Source of the DNA: Candidatus Naiadarchaeum limnaeum
Lineage (GTDB): Archaea; Undinarchaeota; Undinarchaeia; Undinarchaeales; Naiadarchaeaceae
DNA length: 5,590 bases
Assembly (NCBI GenBank): GCA_014189685.1
Contig: DVAB01000019.1
Location: forward strand, 1 to 5,590
Direction of reading: 5' to 3'
Shown piece by piece: positions 1 to 5,154 of this stretch. Positions within the stretch are counted from its first letter, which is position 1, and the number at the start of each line of letters is the position of its first letter. The notes under the pieces were generated by a model. It did no database searches. It was not told where the DNA came from and worked only from the letters and a program-made list of their open reading frames with translations. Made by a program: the position numbers and the translations under genes.

Positions 1-516
1 TGGTGTATGAGAAGGCCCAGCTGAGCCAATTTCTACCTCGCCACTGGCAGCATGTAACTTTTCCAATTTTTCCCGCAAGTGCGGAAAATCGTGCAACGGA
101 ATAAACCTATCTTGCAACCCGCGCACTTTTCCAACAGTGAATACAATTCCCATGACCAATACAAAAAATATTGCACCAATAATTAAAACAAACGCAGTGA
201 AAAAACCTTCTGGAATAATGCCAAGAGGCAATAGCACCACCAGCACTCCGCCTATTCCACAAATTCCAGAAAGTGTTTTTGGCTCAAAAGGAAATACAAC
301 TTCAGGGCGAAGTTTTTTTTGTCTATAAAGCCATGCTATAAAAATCCCCATCATCCCAAATCCAATTATAAAGGCTGCAACTGCCATTCCAAAAGTTGTG
401 GAAAGATCGAATTCTCCAGTTGGAGTTGGGATTGTTATTTGCGCGGCTGCAAATCTGAAGCTTAATAAAATAATTAAAATCGTGCTTATTGCCGCAACTG
501 CTTTCTTAATATCCAT
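1..516 (-). CDS. Secretory-pathway membrane protein of unknown function, 5' part (runs off left edge)
   Basis: An uninterrupted reading frame of 172 codons starts at ATG 516-514 and is still open at position 1, so the C-terminus is missing. I do not recognise the family. Residues 1-25 look like a type I signal peptide: K4-K5, a hydrophobic core (about 9-20), then AAA before Q26 as a likely cleavage site. A short Thr/Pro-rich exported stretch (27-40) follows, then hydrophobic membrane segments at about 43-63, 83-103 and 105-128. The segment at 43-63 is followed by a basic patch (RQKKLR, 65-70). After residue 130 the chain becomes charged and soluble, with two His-containing stretches (LHDFPHLREK, 141-150, and LHAASGE, 154-160). 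The start is supported by an in-frame stop upstream with no other ATG in between, and by a TATA-like box about 30 nt upstream. The frame is certain to be coding; the function is unknown. Confidence 0.82.
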   Translation of the reverse strand, partial: MDIKKAVAAISTILIILLSFRFAAAQITIPTPTGEFDLSTTFGMAVAAFIIGFGMMGIFIAWLYRQKKLRPEVVFPFEPKTLSGICGIGGVLVVLLPLGIIPEGFFTAFVLIIGAIFFVLVMGIVFTVGKVRGLQDRFIPLHDFPHLREKLEKLHAASGEVEIGSAGPSHTP

Positions 517-542
517 CGAACAATTAAAAGTATGTTCCTTCC

Positions 543-550
543 TATTTAAT
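543..550 (-). promoter_or_regulatory. TATA-like box for the left-edge membrane protein gene
   Basis: Read on the minus strand this is ATTAAATA, preceded by a purine-rich AAAAGG that could serve as a BRE. Its centre is about 30 nt upstream of the ATG at 516. Initiation roughly 26 nt downstream would give a leader of only a few bases. This matches the spacing seen before the other genes of the window. Confidence 0.5.
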
Positions 551-610
551 CCTTTTTCTCAGCCGATGTTCTTTGAAATAAATCAGAAAGGTATTGTCAG
601 CTGGCGCCAA

Positions 611-705
611 TAAGGGGACATTCGCTATGAAGTTTGCGAAGCGACAATGCGAAACCAAAGGTTTCGCATGCATTCAGGAACAGAGTTCCTGAATGAGTCC
701 CCTTA
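611..705. repeat. Compact multibranched inverted-repeat element (four stems), possible MITE-like or structured RNA element
   Basis: The sequence shows a perfect 9-bp outer stem (611-619 with 697-705, core AGGGGAC/GTCCCCT) enclosing three hairpins. The first is a weaker 5-bp stem, 622-626 with 640-644, with an alternative pairing of 621-625 with 636-640. The second is a perfect 10-bp stem, 647-656 with 660-669, and loop AAA. The third is a perfect 11-bp stem, 671-681 with 685-695, and loop AGA. Only a few junction bases stay unpaired. The two ends share an imperfect inverted repeat, TAAGGGGAC followed by ATTC on one side and TCATTC on the other. The trinucleotide AAT flanks it (609-611 and 705-707), which could be a short target duplication. 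It lies between the DUF357 stop codon and the promoter of the left-edge gene, so it could also act as a terminator. Whether it is mobile, a transcribed RNA or a terminator is inference; the pairing itself is plain. Confidence 0.75.
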
Positions 706-1020
706 ATTTCTACTTTTATTTTTGCCTGAGGTACCTGTGTTTCTAAATACAAATAAATCCTCATTCCTTAAAATTTTAAAGTATCCAGCATAAACCCCTG
801 CATCCAAAAGCCCGTGGGCATACTCAATTGCCCCAAAAGCAGCAACTAAATTTCCTTTTTCCAAAAAATGCTGTGCATCTGAAACATATCTCTGTATCAT
901 GTCCAAAAGTTCGCGTCCTTCATTTTCGTTTATAAGTCCAATTGAGTTTAGAGCAGTTGCTGTTTTATCTAAAGATTTTTCAACATAAGATTTTGTTAAA
1001 CCTTTCCTCTTTACCGCCAT
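703..1020 (-). CDS. DUF357 family protein
   Basis: A 105-residue soluble, mostly helical protein. The core at about residues 40-82 matches the archaeal DUF357 pattern: an RYVSDAQHF segment (44-52), a KGN turn (55-57), then AAFGAIEYAHGLLDAGVYAG (60-79), with the conserved Tyr-Ala-His-Gly and Leu-Asp-Ala-Gly. No biochemical role is established for this family, and I do not assign one. The N-terminus is basic (KRKGLTK), and the C-terminal tail after residue 92 is polar and low in complexity. The start at 1020 is supported by a TTTAAATTA box centred 27 nt upstream, implying a leaderless transcript. The stop codon TAA overlaps the last bases of the inverted-repeat element at 611-705, so the polar tail may have been set or shortened by insertion of that element. 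The gene is divergent from the methyltransferase. Confidence 0.83.
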   Translation of the reverse strand: MAVKRKGLTKSYVEKSLDKTATALNSIGLINENEGRELLDMIQRYVSDAQHFLEKGNLVAAFGAIEYAHGLLDAGVYAGYFKILRNEDLFVFRNTGTSGKNKSRN

Positions 1021-1042
1021 AATTAATGAATAAACAATTCTC

Positions 1043-1051
1043 TAATTTAAA
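1043..1051 (-). promoter_or_regulatory. TATA box for the DUF357 gene
   Basis: On the minus strand this reads TTTAAATTA preceded by GTAGG. It is centred exactly 27 nt upstream of the ATG at 1020, as expected for a leaderless archaeal mRNA. No Shine-Dalgarno sequence lies between box and start. Confidence 0.6.
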
Positions 1052-1075
1052 CCTACTCATACAACAAAACCAATG

Positions 1076-1085
1076 TTATTATTAA
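1076..1085 (+). promoter_or_regulatory. Probable TATA box for the methyltransferase gene
   Basis: TTATTATTAA centred about 29 nt upstream of the ATG at 1110. It is less canonical than the other boxes in the window, and no Shine-Dalgarno sequence is seen before the start. The 89-bp gap at 1021-1109 contains only this box and the divergent DUF357 box as recognisable signals. Confidence 0.4.
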
Positions 1086-1109
1086 CTTTGCAAACAATTA
1101 CTAGAAGCG

Positions 1110-1799
1110 ATGGCACAGGGCAATAAATTCTGGGAATTGATGTGGGGAAAAACCACAGAACTTACAATATTCCCTTATCACGCGCATCCTCAGCCAGAAT
1201 ACTTTGTAATGGAGTTTTGTAGAAATTTTTTAAAGGCAAGACAGCAGTATTCTGTTGCAGAAATTGGATGCGGACCGTTTGCGCACTTTTCGCGCCTTAT
1301 AAAAAAGGGATTTCGTGGTTCCTTTTTTAGTAATATACGCTTAGTTGCAATAGATGTAATCAAAGATTTTATGAAAACTGGCATGGAAACAGTGACTTTT
1401 ATAACTGCAAGTGCAGAAGAGTTTCCTCCTAATATAGGGGAATTTGATTTAATGATATATCCCTTTGTTTTTGAGTACTTAGATAAAGAAAAAGCAATTT
1501 CTGAACTTAAACGAGTGCTAAAGGATGAGGGGGTGGCAATATTTTTATTAAATAATAAAAAATCGCCTTTTTTGTGGAGCGAAAAAGAAATTCAAGTATG
1601 GGAAAAACAAGACGCAGAATTTGCAGAGCAGCTCAAGAGAGTAAATGAAATACAAGAAAGGAATGCATTTGAATCTGCTGATGCGGCCGGAAGATTTTTT
1701 TCAGGGCATGGTTTTGAAGTTATTCAATTAAATGAATTCAAGATAGCTGGCACCAATGTAATTTATGGATATGGAATAATTGTTAGGAAAAAATCGTAA
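1110..1799 (+). CDS. Class I SAM-dependent methyltransferase (methyltransferase type 11-like)
   Basis: A 229-residue soluble protein with the Rossmann methyltransferase layout. Motif I, the SAM glycine loop, is VAEIGCGPF at 49-57. The acidic end of strand 2, which would bind the SAM ribose, is LVAID (78-82). A motif III-like TASAEEFP lies at 99-106. Motif IV is EFDLMIYPFVFEYL at 111-124. The typical post-motif helix and strand, AISELKRVLKDEGVAIFLL, lies at 129-147. This order is that of the methyltransferase 11/25 group, which acts on small molecules, lipids, quinones, RNA or protein. The substrate cannot be read from the sequence. The N-terminus (FPYHAHPQPEYF, 21-32) and the charged helical region at 156-185 (many E, K, Q) are probably substrate-specific parts. 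The start is supported by the TATA-like box 29 nt upstream. The gene stands alone, converging on dphB with 11 bp between the stop codons, so there is no operon context. Confidence 0.85.
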   Translation: MAQGNKFWELMWGKTTELTIFPYHAHPQPEYFVMEFCRNFLKARQQYSVAEIGCGPFAHFSRLIKKGFRGSFFSNIRLVAIDVIKDFMKTGMETVTFITASAEEFPPNIGEFDLMIYPFVFEYLDKEKAISELKRVLKDEGVAIFLLNNKKSPFLWSEKEIQVWEKQDAEFAEQLKRVNEIQERNAFESADAAGRFFSGHGFEVIQLNEFKIAGTNVIYGYGIIVRKKS

Positions 1800-1822
1800 C
1801 TTATTGCTTTTTAAAATTTGTT
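1786..1822. terminator. Possible oligo-T terminators at the convergent methyltransferase/dphB ends
   Basis: The stop codons of the two convergent genes are 11 bp apart. Downstream of the methyltransferase the plus strand has T-rich stretches (T5 at 1808-1812, further T runs to 1822). Downstream of dphB the minus strand has a T6 run, the complement of A6 at 1788-1793, inside the methyltransferase 3' end. Archaeal RNA polymerase terminates at T-runs without a strict hairpin. In AT-rich DNA such runs are common, so this call is weak. Confidence 0.3.
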
Positions 1823-2560
1823 TAATTCCAAAGCTTCTCTTTCTTTAAAATGCAATTTTCCAGGAACAATTAAAACATGCATCGGGCCGCCAAAATCTTC
1901 TTTCAATAATTCTTTTACTTTTCCAAATTTAACTAAAGGATTTTCAGAGCCAGCGCGCGCAACTATAACAATTTCTGTATTTTCTGTAAAAACTTTTTTC
2001 TTTTTTTTCTTTTCAATTTCTATTAATTTTTTCATTGCCTCATTTGCGCTCATTAAATTTTCATTTTGTATATCTAAAAATATTAGAGTATGCAAACCTG
2101 CTTTTTTATTTTCAGCCAAAATATCATAAGGCGATTCTGCTTTGAAAAAAGGAATTGAGGTTGCGCGGCCAAATTTGTAAATTTGCAATCCGCTCAATCC
2201 TGCGGCCGCAGTGTAAATTGAGCTTCCGTGCACAACTCTAAATTCAATTCCACCCTTTTTTGCCTCTATTAATAAATCAATGTGTGTTGTTGCAGTTAAA
2301 GCATCGCCTGCAACTAAAATTCCAATATTTTTTTCACGCGCTTCTTGCAAAAAGTTTTTTGTTTTGCCCTCAAACTGCTCGCGGTTTAAAACTTTTATTT
2401 CTTTTCCTATTTGATTTTCCAATTCAGAAATATTTTTCAGCCCTGTCAATCTGCTAGTATAAAATTCCACATATAAAACATCACAATCTTTCGCCTCTTC
2501 CAAAGCTTCTAAACTCATACTTTTTTCATTCCATAATCCTAAGCCGATTAATTTTATCAT
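1811..2560 (-). CDS. dphB: Diphthine synthase (diphthamide biosynthesis methyltransferase)
   Basis: SAM-dependent methyltransferase that methylates the amino group of the 3-amino-3-carboxypropyl-histidine intermediate on elongation factor 2, the second step of diphthamide synthesis in the cytosol. The 249 residues match the tetrapyrrole-methylase fold of Dph5/DphB end to end. Visible landmarks are LIGLGLW at the N-terminus (4-10), VEFYTS (31-36), VAGDALTATTHIDL (83-96), SSIYTAAAGLSGLQIYKFG (113-131), SIPFF (135-139), GLHTLIFLDIQ (155-165), VARAGSENPLV (200-210) and FGGPMHVLIVPGKLHFKEREAL (223-244). Two points differ from the usual family sequence: GDP in the SAM-binding motif is GDA here (85-87), and there is a run of six lysines at 184-189. 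The length is slightly under the usual 255-290. The start ATG overlaps the permease stop codon (ATGA at 2560-2557), so translation is probably coupled. No separate promoter is evident. Confidence 0.95.
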   Translation of the reverse strand: MIKLIGLGLWNEKSMSLEALEEAKDCDVLYVEFYTSRLTGLKNISELENQIGKEIKVLNREQFEGKTKNFLQEAREKNIGILVAGDALTATTHIDLLIEAKKGGIEFRVVHGSSIYTAAAGLSGLQIYKFGRATSIPFFKAESPYDILAENKKAGLHTLIFLDIQNENLMSANEAMKKLIEIEKKKKKKVFTENTEIVIVARAGSENPLVKFGKVKELLKEDFGGPMHVLIVPGKLHFKEREALELNKF

Positions 2561-3513
2561 AGCACAAACCCAATTAGTCCAGCTAATAGCATTGAAATAA
2601 TAACTAGCGCAGCTGGCAAAATTATCAGCCAGGAGAGAGAGACTTTCAAAGCTTGCATAACATTTACATTTTTTCTTGCCAACCCAACTCCTACTGTTGC
2701 CCCAATTAAAGTTTGTGTTGTGCTCACAGGAATTCCTGTTGAAACAAAAGCTATCATAACTAATCCAGCTGCCAACATTGCGATAAACCCTCTGCTTGGG
2801 GAAAGATCTGCAAATTCAACTCCTAATCTATGCGCAGTTTTTGAGCCCCAAGTTATTATTCCCAAAATTAGTCCGCCCACTCCAATTAAAATCAAAGTTG
2901 AAAAGCTAATCTTTCCCCCTAGTAAGCCAATTACAATTCCAACTGAATTTGCCCCAAGTGCAAAAGTTAAAATTAATAATGCTATAAACCCCGGAAGGAA
3001 GAATTTCATTTCAAAAGATTCTATTTTTCTTATACTGGAGTATTCTTTTGCGAACAAACTTTTCATAATGTAGAAAATTGTAAAAGCAATTAAAAGTGCG
3101 CCGAAAGGGCTTAAGAACATAGAGATCAGAACTTTTTCAAAAGTTAAAAAATTTATCTCAGCTCCACTTATTAAAGCATAGCCACCAATCGCTCCGACTA
3201 CTACATAAGTTGTAGAAATTGGAATTCCCCTATAAACAATAATTGTTGCAATTATTACAATTGCGATTAAAACTGATAGCAGGCCGCTTAATTCTAGTCT
3301 AATTAAATCTTTTGAAATTGTATCCACAACCCTATTTGACAGTAACGCAACCCCAAAAATTGCCGCAATTGAAGCAAAAATTACTGCAGTTTGCTTTGGA
3401 ATTTTTGTGCTTCCAAAACTTATTCCAATTGTTGAGCCAAAAGTACTCACTCCGATATTCCAGGCTAAGTAAAGTCCCATTAACACACTTATTACTAACA
3501 GTAATTCCACCAT
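2557..3513 (-). CDS. PiT family inorganic phosphate permease homologue with non-canonical ion-binding motifs
   Basis: An integral membrane protein of 318 residues (about ten hydrophobic segments) with the two-fold inverted repeat of the PiT/PHO4 family, which takes up phosphate with Na+ or H+. Family marks are WNIG-xxx (18-24), RVVDTISKDL (61-70), GIPISTTYVVVGAIGGY (96-112), FALGANSVG (184-192), AHRLGVEFADLSPSRGF (227-243) and GIPVSTTQTLIGATVGVGLAR (260-280). Unusually, both GANDVAN-type motifs lack their Asp (T24 and S190). The positions aligning with the conserved glutamates carry A51 and M246, so transport chemistry may differ from canonical PiT. I place the start at ATG 3513. A TTG at 3555 would add 14 residues, but the TTTAAATTTA box sits 28 nt upstream of 3513 and inside that extension. 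The gene is the first of an operon with dphB (4-bp overlap) and is divergent from a DUF47 gene, the normal PiT partner. Family membership is firm; phosphate as substrate is inferred. Confidence 0.88.
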   Translation of the reverse strand: MVELLLVISVLMGLYLAWNIGVSTFGSTIGISFGSTKIPKQTAVIFASIAAIFGVALLSNRVVDTISKDLIRLELSGLLSVLIAIVIIATIIVYRGIPISTTYVVVGAIGGYALISGAEINFLTFEKVLISMFLSPFGALLIAFTIFYIMKSLFAKEYSSIRKIESFEMKFFLPGFIALLILTFALGANSVGIVIGLLGGKISFSTLILIGVGGLILGIITWGSKTAHRLGVEFADLSPSRGFIAMLAAGLVMIAFVSTGIPVSTTQTLIGATVGVGLARKNVNVMQALKVSLSWLIILPAALVIISMLLAGLIGFVL

Positions 3514-3522
3514 GTTGATAAC

Positions 3523-3532
3523 AATTAAATAT
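3523..3532 (+). promoter_or_regulatory. TATA box for the DUF47 gene
   Basis: AATTAAATAT centred 27 nt upstream of the ATG at 3555, giving a leaderless transcript. It lies between the start of the divergent permease gene and that gene's own TATA box, so the two promoters are interleaved. Confidence 0.55.
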
Positions 3533-3536
3533 GTCC

Positions 3537-3546
3537 TAAATTTAAA
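3537..3546 (-). promoter_or_regulatory. TATA box for the PiT homologue-dphB operon
   Basis: TTTAAATTTA on the minus strand, centred about 28 nt upstream of the ATG at 3513. It nearly matches the box before the DUF357 gene (TTTAAATTA). It fixes the permease start at 3513 rather than at the upstream TTG at 3555. Confidence 0.6.
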
Positions 3547-3554
3547 CTTACGCA

Positions 3555-4211
3555 ATGGAGATATTGCCTGTATTGCGCGCGGATAAGGGGAAAGAATTTT
3601 ACAAAACTTTAGAAACTTTTATCACAGAGGTTCACTCCTCTGTTAAATATTTAAATGATACAGTGCGCAATTACTGCGATGGAAAATCCAGAGAAGCGCG
3701 CAAATTTGCAAATTTTGTGATTGATTTCGAAACAAAGGCAGATTCCTCAAGGAGAAGTTTGGAAAAAATGCTGTATACTGGTGTTGTCCTTCCTTTTGGC
3801 CGCGGTGCAAAGTATGAATTGCTGGAAAGCGTTGATGATGTAGCTGATAAAGCAGAGCTTGTGGCAAGATTAATTTTAATTGAGCGTTTAAAGGTTCGAC
3901 AAAACTTGAGAAAAGATTTGAAAGAGCTTAGCGGGACAGTTCTGGAAGTTGTTAACAATCTAAAAGAAGCAGTTTTACAACTTGATATAAATTTGGATAA
4001 AGCAGTTGCGCACGCAACGAGCGTTGAGTTGATGCGCGAAAAAGCAAGGCAGATAGAATTCAAATTAATTGAAAAACTTTTTTCAAAAATGCGAGCTGAT
4101 ATAAACATAATTTTGCTTAAAGAATTAATTTCTTTAATAGCAGCAGTTGCTGACAAGGCAGAGGAGGCTGCTGACCGAGTCGTAAGTTTGGCTGTTAAAT
4201 ATCAGGGATAA
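3555..4211 (+). CDS. DUF47 family PhoU-like protein (TIGR00153 type), probable PiT partner
   Basis: A 218-residue cytoplasmic, nearly all-helical protein of the PhoU-like DUF47 group. In bacteria and archaea these genes commonly sit beside PiT transporters and are thought to modulate them. The two-fold helical-bundle repeat is visible. The first half carries FETKAD (58-63), RRSLEKMLYTGVVLPFGRG (66-84) and LLESVDDVADKAEL (89-102). The second half carries RQIEFKLIEKLF (165-176) and ELISLIAAVADKAEEAADRV (190-209). The acidic D/ExxxD clusters (D94-D98 and D200 to D207) correspond to the metal-binding motifs of PhoU proteins. Length is typical of the family. The start has a TATA box 27 nt upstream and no Shine-Dalgarno sequence. 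The gene is divergent from the permease, with 41 bp between the start codons. Its TAA is immediately followed by the complement of the next gene's TAG, with no spacer. Confidence 0.9.
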   Translation: MEILPVLRADKGKEFYKTLETFITEVHSSVKYLNDTVRNYCDGKSREARKFANFVIDFETKADSSRRSLEKMLYTGVVLPFGRGAKYELLESVDDVADKAELVARLILIERLKVRQNLRKDLKELSGTVLEVVNNLKEAVLQLDINLDKAVAHATSVELMREKARQIEFKLIEKLFSKMRADINIILLKELISLIAAVADKAEEAADRVVSLAVKYQG

Positions 4212-5150
4212 CTATTTCCTATAGGAATCCAAAATAATTTTTGCAGCTCCAAGAATTAAAGGTCCAAGTATAATTCCTTTTACTCCGAAAAACAGCGGGC
4301 CGCCTATAAATCCAACAATTAAAATTGCTGGGTGAATTTTTGTGATGTGGCTTGACAACTTTGGAGCTAAATAAAGCTCAAGAATTTGCATAATAACTAA
4401 TGCCACAAGTAGAGCAATTGCGAGTGGATGGTTTTTAAGTAAAATATTGTAAGTGATTAGGGGAATATAAACAATCCATGTTCCTATTATTGGGATTAAA
4501 GCTGCTATGGCAACTGCTACTGCAAGCAGCTCAGCAAATTTCACCCCTAGTATAAAAAATATCCCATAGGAAGTCATCCCAATTACAATTGCGGCCAAGA
4601 TATTTCCAATTATAACTCCTTCTAAGAGATTTTCAAGCTCCTGTATAATTTGTCTCTCTTTTTTTTCTTTTACAATACTATAAACATAGCTGCGAATTTT
4701 CGGCCCGTCTCTAAGGAAGTAATAGATAAGTGAAAGCATTATGAAAAGGTCAATTATTTTTTTTGGTGCAATAATTAAAAAGCCACCCATAGCATTGATT
4801 ATTTTTTGGGTTAAAATATTTGTGGCAGTAGTTATGGTTTGACTTCCACTTCCTTTTGTCAGGGAAACAAGTTTAGCAACAATATCTGATACAAAATTCT
4901 GTATTAAATTCACATTTGCGATTACCGATTGTATAACAATGGCTATTGGAAAAATTATTACAGCAAAAACTGCAAAAGTTATTATAAAAGCAGAAATGGA
5001 GCGCTCTTTTATAAACCTGTTTATTCGCTCAAAAACACCTTTTGTTAAAAAAGTAATTACAATTGCAAAAATTATTGCTCCTAATAAATCAAAGATAATT
5101 GTAAATGCTAAAAAAAGAATTATGATTAGTTTTGCATATTTTAAGTCCAT
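4212..5150 (-). CDS. AI-2E transporter family (UPF0118) membrane protein
   Basis: A 312-residue polytopic membrane protein. Hydrophobic segments lie near residues 7-36 (a long or paired segment), 53-77, 122-147, 176-200, 205-235, 243-262 and 275-306. Family landmarks are YYFLRDGPKI (143-152), EGVIIGNILAAIVIGMTSYG (177-196), LGVKFAELLA (201-210), ALIPIIGTWIVYIP (217-230) and the C-terminal GGPLFFGVKGIILGPLILG (283-301). The family is named after a proposed autoinducer-2 exporter, but members include Na+/H+ antiporters and many of unknown substrate, so the name should not be read as a quorum-sensing role here. The protein is a little shorter than the usual 340-370 residues, with a compact N-terminus. 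The ATG is 4 nt after the stop of the upstream Cys-rich protein, so the two are probably co-transcribed. The gene ends exactly against the DUF47 stop codon. Confidence 0.9.
   Translation of the reverse strand: MDLKYAKLIIILFLAFTIIFDLLGAIIFAIVITFLTKGVFERINRFIKERSISAFIITFAVFAVIIFPIAIVIQSVIANVNLIQNFVSDIVAKLVSLTKGSGSQTITTATNILTQKIINAMGGFLIIAPKKIIDLFIMLSLIYYFLRDGPKIRSYVYSIVKEKKERQIIQELENLLEGVIIGNILAAIVIGMTSYGIFFILGVKFAELLAVAVAIAALIPIIGTWIVYIPLITYNILLKNHPLAIALLVALVIMQILELYLAPKLSSHITKIHPAILIVGFIGGPLFFGVKGIILGPLILGAAKIILDSYRK
4216..4227. repeat. 12-bp perfect palindrome at a zero-spacer convergent gene junction
   Basis: TTCCTATAGGAA is its own reverse complement and begins 5 bp past the DUF47 stop, inside the last codons of the AI-2E family gene. 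The plus strand has a T5 run shortly after (4238-4242). It could take part in termination or be a protein-binding site, but codon constraints or chance could also explain it. Confidence 0.35.
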
Positions 5151-5154
5151 TAAT

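Noticed and set aside
599-609. CAGCTG and TGGCGCCA palindromes beside the structured element as an operator
   Set aside because: They are short overlapping palindromes more than 80 bp upstream of the left-edge gene's ATG, with no second copy in the window. Nothing links them to a regulator.
137-613. Two short plus-strand open frames (137-328 and 398-613) as genes
   Set aside because: Both lie mostly opposite the minus-strand membrane protein gene at 1-516, which has a signal peptide, membrane segments and a promoter. The plus frames have low-complexity translations and no promoter.
611-705. The four-stem element as a tRNA gene
   Set aside because: The overall cloverleaf outline is tempting, but the perfect arms of 10 and 11 bp have 3-nt loops, and there is no anticodon loop, T-loop consensus or 7-bp acceptor with the usual invariant bases.
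1818-3073. Plus-strand open frames opposite dphB and the permease (1818-2129, 2260-2457, 2720-3073)
   Set aside because: They are fully contained antisense to confidently identified genes and their translations are biased (Phe/Ser- or Ile/Pro/Lys-rich), as expected of shadows.
3514-3555. TTG start at 3555 for the permease
   Set aside because: It would put the permease TATA box inside the coding region and make the gene overlap the DUF47 start codon. The ATG at 3513 has correct promoter spacing and begins directly with the first membrane segment.
3671-4156. 161-codon minus-strand open frame opposite the DUF47 gene
   Set aside because: It is the antisense shadow of a well-recognised DUF47 protein. 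Its Ser/Leu/Lys-rich translation has no domain, and it has no promoter.
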